Source: Pseudomonas kuykendallii
GTDB taxonomy: Bacteria; Pseudomonadota; Gammaproteobacteria; Pseudomonadales; Pseudomonadaceae
Assembly (NCBI RefSeq): GCF_900106975.1
Contig: NZ_FNNU01000001.1
Span: forward strand, 370,260-434,259
Reading direction: 5' to 3'
DNA: 64,000 nt
Part shown: piece after piece, positions 60,110-64,000 of the stretch
Layout of the letters: every line of letters begins with the position of its first letter
Numbering within the stretch: the stretch's first letter is position 1
Translations under genes and position numbers: made by a program
Notes under the pieces: generated by a model
What the model saw: the letters and a program-made list of their open reading frames with translations, nothing else
Database searches by the model: none
Told to the model about the DNA's origin: nothing

Positions 60110-62317
60110 TCAGCGCGCGGTCACCGAATTCGTCAGCCGATCGAACAGCGTGGCCTGTGCGTTGCGCGAGTTCTGGTTGCCGGTCGGGCTGCAGCGCACG
60201 TAGCTGCCGTCCGACTGCAGCGCCCAGGCCTGGGAGTTGTCGGTCAGGTACGACTCCAGCTCCTTCTTCACCCGCGTGATCAGCTTCTTGCCCTCCACCG
60301 GGAAGCAGGTCTCGATGCGCTTGTCGAGGTTGCGCTCCATCCAGTCGGCGCTGGAGAGGAAGATCTTCTCGTCGCCGCCGTTGAGGAAGTAGTAGATGCG
60401 GCTGTGTTCGAGGAACCGGCCGATGATGGAGCGCACCTGGATGTTGTGCGAAACACCCGGCACACCCGGACGCAGGCAGCACATGCCGCGCACCACCAGG
60501 TCGATCTTCACGCCCGCCTGGCTGGCCTTGTACAGGGCGCGGATGATCTTTGGATCGGTCAGCGAGTTGACCTTGGCCATGATCTGCGCCGGACGCCCTT
60601 CGCTGGCGGCGACGCCCTCGCGGTTGATCATCTCCAGCAGGTTCTTCTTCAGGGTGAACGGCGCATGCAGCAGCTTCTTCATGCGCAGCGTCTTGCCCAT
60701 GCCGATCAACTGGTTGAACAGCTTGTGCAGGTCCTCGCAGAGCGCCACGTCGGCGGTCAGCAGGCTGTAGTCGGTGTACAGCTTGGCATTGCCGGCGTGG
60801 TAGTTGCCGGTGCCGAGGTGCGCGTAGCGGCGCAGCTCGCCGTTCTCGCGGCGCAGGATCAGCATCATCTTGGCGTGGGTCTTGAAACCGACCACACCGT
60901 AGATCACCACCGCGCCGGCAGCCTGCAGGCGGCTCGCCAGTTGCAGGTTGGACTCCTCCTCGAAACGCGCGCGTAGCTCGATCACCGCGGTGACCTCCTT
61001 GCCGTTGCGCGCGGCATCGACCAGCGCATCGACGATCTCCGAGTTGGCCCCGGAGCGGTACAGCGTCTGCTTGATCGCCAGCACGCTGGGGTCCTTGGCG
61101 GCCTGACGCAGCAGGTCGATCACCGGGGTGAAGGACTCGAACGGGTGCATCAGCAGGTAGTCGAGCTTGCCGACCACGTTGAACAGGTTGTCGCGGTTCT
61201 GCAGCTGCTTTGGAATCAGCGGGGTGAACGGCGCGTACTGCAGCTCGGGATGGCTGTCGAGGCCGGTGATGCTGAACAGGCGCGTCAGGTTGACCGGCCC
61301 GTTGACCTTGTACAGCTCGCTTTCGGACAGGCCGAACTGCTTGAGCAGGTAGTCGGTGAGCGGCTTCGGACAGCTTTCCACCACCTCGACGCGCACGGCA
61401 TCGCCGTAGCGCCGCGAGAACAGTTCGCCGCGCAGCGCACGCGCCAGGTCCTCGACGTCCTCGGCATCGACCGACAGATCGGCGTTACGCGTCAGGCGGA
61501 ACTGGTAGCAACCCTTGACCTTCATGCCGTGGAACAGCTCGTCGGCATGCGCGTGGATCATCGAGGAGAGGAACACGAAGTTGTCGCCGGCGCCGCCGAC
61601 GTCCTCGGGCACGCGGATCACCCGCGGCAGCAGCCGCGGCGCCGGAATGATCGCCAGGCCGGAGTCGCGACCGAAGGCGTCCATCCCCTCCAGCTCGACG
61701 ACGAAGTTCAGGCTCTTGTTCACCAGCAGCGGGAACGGGTGCGTCGGGTCGAGGCCGATCGGCGTGATGATCGGCGCGATCTCGTCGCGGAAATAGCGGC
61801 GGACCCAGGCCTTCAGCTTCGGCGTCCAGTAGCGGCGACGGATGAAGTTGACGTTGTGCTTGGCCAGTTCCGGCAGAAGGATGTCGTTGAGGATCGCGTA
61901 CTGGCGGTTGACCTGCTCGTGCACCAAGTCGGCGATCCGCGCCAGCGCCTGGTGTGGCTGCAGGCCATCGGCGCCGGCCTGCTCGCGGGCGAAGGTGATC
62001 TGCTTCTTCAGCCCGGCGACGCGGATTTCGAAGAACTCGTCGAGGTTGCTGGAAAAGATCAGCAGGAACTTCAGCCGTTCCAGCAGCGGCTGGGACTCGT
62101 CCAGCGCCTGCTCCAGCACGCGGATATTGAACTGCAGCTGCGACAACTCGCGGTGGATGTACAGGCTGCTGTCGTCGACCCCCGGAACCGGCGCGGCCGG
62201 CTCGGCGGGGGCCACCTCGGGCAGCGCCTCCGCGGGCGGGGTTTGCGGCGTCTCGGCGATGGCCGGGGCCGGCACCTCGTCGAGCGGGGTTTCAGTGAGT
62301 CCTTCGCTGCTGTTCAT
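60110..62317 (-). CDS. ppk: Polyphosphate kinase 1
   Basis: This 735-aa PPK1 makes polyphosphate from ATP. The N domain begins SSLYIHRELSQLQFNIRVLEQALDE after a Pro/Ala-rich tail of about 45 residues that the E. coli enzyme lacks. The head domain (FAREQAGADG ... KAWVRRYFRDEIAPIITPIGLDPTHPFP) and the two C domains follow, with the phospho-acceptor His region YGVVGFKTHAKMMLI and RPAQIMAKVNSLTDPKII. It is separated from ppx by the iron-uptake island. hemB lies upstream by 18 bp in the same direction. Confidence 0.97.
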   Translation of the reverse strand: MNSSEGLTETPLDEVPAPAIAETPQTPPAEALPEVAPAEPAAPVPGVDDSSLYIHRELSQLQFNIRVLEQALDESQPLLERLKFLLIFSSNLDEFFEIRVAGLKKQITFAREQAGADGLQPHQALARIADLVHEQVNRQYAILNDILLPELAKHNVNFIRRRYWTPKLKAWVRRYFRDEIAPIITPIGLDPTHPFPLLVNKSLNFVVELEGMDAFGRDSGLAIIPAPRLLPRVIRVPEDVGGAGDNFVFLSSMIHAHADELFHGMKVKGCYQFRLTRNADLSVDAEDVEDLARALRGELFSRRYGDAVRVEVVESCPKPLTDYLLKQFGLSESELYKVNGPVNLTRLFSITGLDSHPELQYAPFTPLIPKQLQNRDNLFNVVGKLDYLLMHPFESFTPVIDLLRQAAKDPSVLAIKQTLYRSGANSEIVDALVDAARNGKEVTAVIELRARFEEESNLQLASRLQAAGAVVIYGVVGFKTHAKMMLILRRENGELRRYAHLGTGNYHAGNAKLYTDYSLLTADVALCEDLHKLFNQLIGMGKTLRMKKLLHAPFTLKKNLLEMINREGVAASEGRPAQIMAKVNSLTDPKIIRALYKASQAGVKIDLVVRGMCCLRPGVPGVSHNIQVRSIIGRFLEHSRIYYFLNGGDEKIFLSSADWMERNLDKRIETCFPVEGKKLITRVKKELESYLTDNSQAWALQSDGSYVRCSPTGNQNSRNAQATLFDRLTNSVTAR

Positions 62318-62335
62318 CGAGTCTCCTGCGTGATC

Positions 62336-63454
<1,119 letters not shown>

Positions 63455-63567
63455 TCACCAGCCCGGCGCGATCCGTCGAGCGACCGGGCGCATTGATCCG
63501 CGTGCTTTTCCGTGCGGCCGCGATAGGAGTAGGCTGCGCCCTACCTTTTTCCGGCTTAACCCCCGCC

Positions 63568-64000
63568 ATGCTCGAACACCTGCTGGAGAATTTCGGCTAC
63601 ATCGCCCTGTTCCTGGGCACCTTCTTCGAGGGCGAGACGATCCTGGTGGTAGCCGGTTTCCTGGCCTTTCGCGGCTACCTGAACGTGCAACTGGTGGTGC
63701 TCACCGCCTTCCTCGGCAGCTACGCCGGCGACCAACTGTGGTTCTACCTGGGACGCCGCCACGGCCGCGCGATCCTGCAACGTCGTCCGCGCTGGCAGGT
63801 GCTGGGCGACCGGGCACTGACCTACTTTCGCCGCCATCCCGACCTCTGGGTGCTGGGTTTCCGCTTCGTCTACGGCCTGCGCACGGTCATGCCGGTGGCG
63901 ATCGGCCTGTCCGGTTATTCACCCGGACGCTACCTGCTGCTCAACGCCCTCGGCGCGCTGGTCTGGGCCACCGTACTGACCGTGGCCGCCTATCACTTCG
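63568..64000 (+). CDS. DedA-family membrane protein (partial)
   Basis: The window ends 144 codons into this frame. The start reads MLEHLLENFGYIALFLGTFFEGETILVVAGFLAF, with the conserved FxE(G/N) of DedA/YohD-type proteins, then GSYAGDQLWFYLGRRHGR and FRFVYGLRTVMPVAIGLSGYSPGRYL, which holds the key Arg residues. DedA proteins act in membrane lipid carrier recycling. It is divergent from hemB. The C-terminal helices are outside the window. Confidence 0.92.
   Translation, partial: MLEHLLENFGYIALFLGTFFEGETILVVAGFLAFRGYLNVQLVVLTAFLGSYAGDQLWFYLGRRHGRAILQRRPRWQVLGDRALTYFRRHPDLWVLGFRFVYGLRTVMPVAIGLSGYSPGRYLLLNALGALVWATVLTVAAYHF

Overview
This window is a high-GC Pseudomonas chromosome segment. Gene order (envZ/ompR, tex, thioesterase, gshA ... 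argA, argE ... ubiI, ubiH, pepP, ygfB, zapA, 6S RNA, ygfA ... ubiD, rho, trxA, ppx ... ppk, hemB) matches from memory the conserved core of the P. aeruginosa group. Protein lengths and N-termini of ArgA (432 aa), GshA (530 aa) and HemB (337 aa) also fit that genus. No rRNA, tRNA, CRISPR array, transposase or prophage gene was seen. The species cannot be fixed from the sequence alone.

Layout. Bases 1-7456: a truncated membrane sensor gene, the EnvZ/OmpR (AmgSR-like) two-component system, Tex, a hotdog thioesterase and GshA. Bases 7457-22102: an accessory block of about 14.6 kb inserted between gshA and argA. It carries a RutR-like TetR regulator, the pyrimidine-degradation operon rutABCDEF (no rutG), a second RutR-like regulator, and a second operon: a 2-oxoglutarate/Fe(II) oxygenase, a VOC protein, a complete BMP-type ABC importer and an isochorismatase-like hydrolase. 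Palindromic repeats sit in most of its gaps, with a tandem array of about 160-bp units at its end. Bases 22103-43289: housekeeping genes for arginine and glycine metabolism, ubiquinone, phosphate uptake, stomatin/NfeD, cell division, 6S RNA and a diguanylate cyclase. Bases 43363-48286: a HlyD/RbbA-like/ABC-2 exporter. Bases 48296-54374: FliL-like protein, quinone oxidoreductase, ferredoxin reductase, UbiD, Rho and thioredoxin. Bases 54641-64000: ppx, a DUF2218 / TonB-receptor / AraC iron-uptake island, then ppk, hemB and a truncated DedA gene.

The most interesting signal is regulatory. Upstream of both rutA and the oxygenase gene lie a near-consensus RutR-type palindrome (GACCAnnTGGTC core at 8534-8549; TCCAnnTGGTCAA at 14159-14174) and a sigma-54 -24/-12 promoter with exact GG-N10-GC spacing (8602-8618 and 14177-14193). 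Each operon also lies beside its own RutR-like regulator. This suggests that the oxygenase/VOC/BMP-transporter/isochorismatase operon is a pyrimidine- and nitrogen-responsive extension of the Rut pathway. It may import and oxidise a methylated or otherwise modified pyrimidine, and the importer may stand in for the missing RutG permease. The oxygenase looks like the isopenicillin-N-synthase-like group that includes fungal thymine 7-hydroxylase. The substrate is an inference and is not shown by the sequence.
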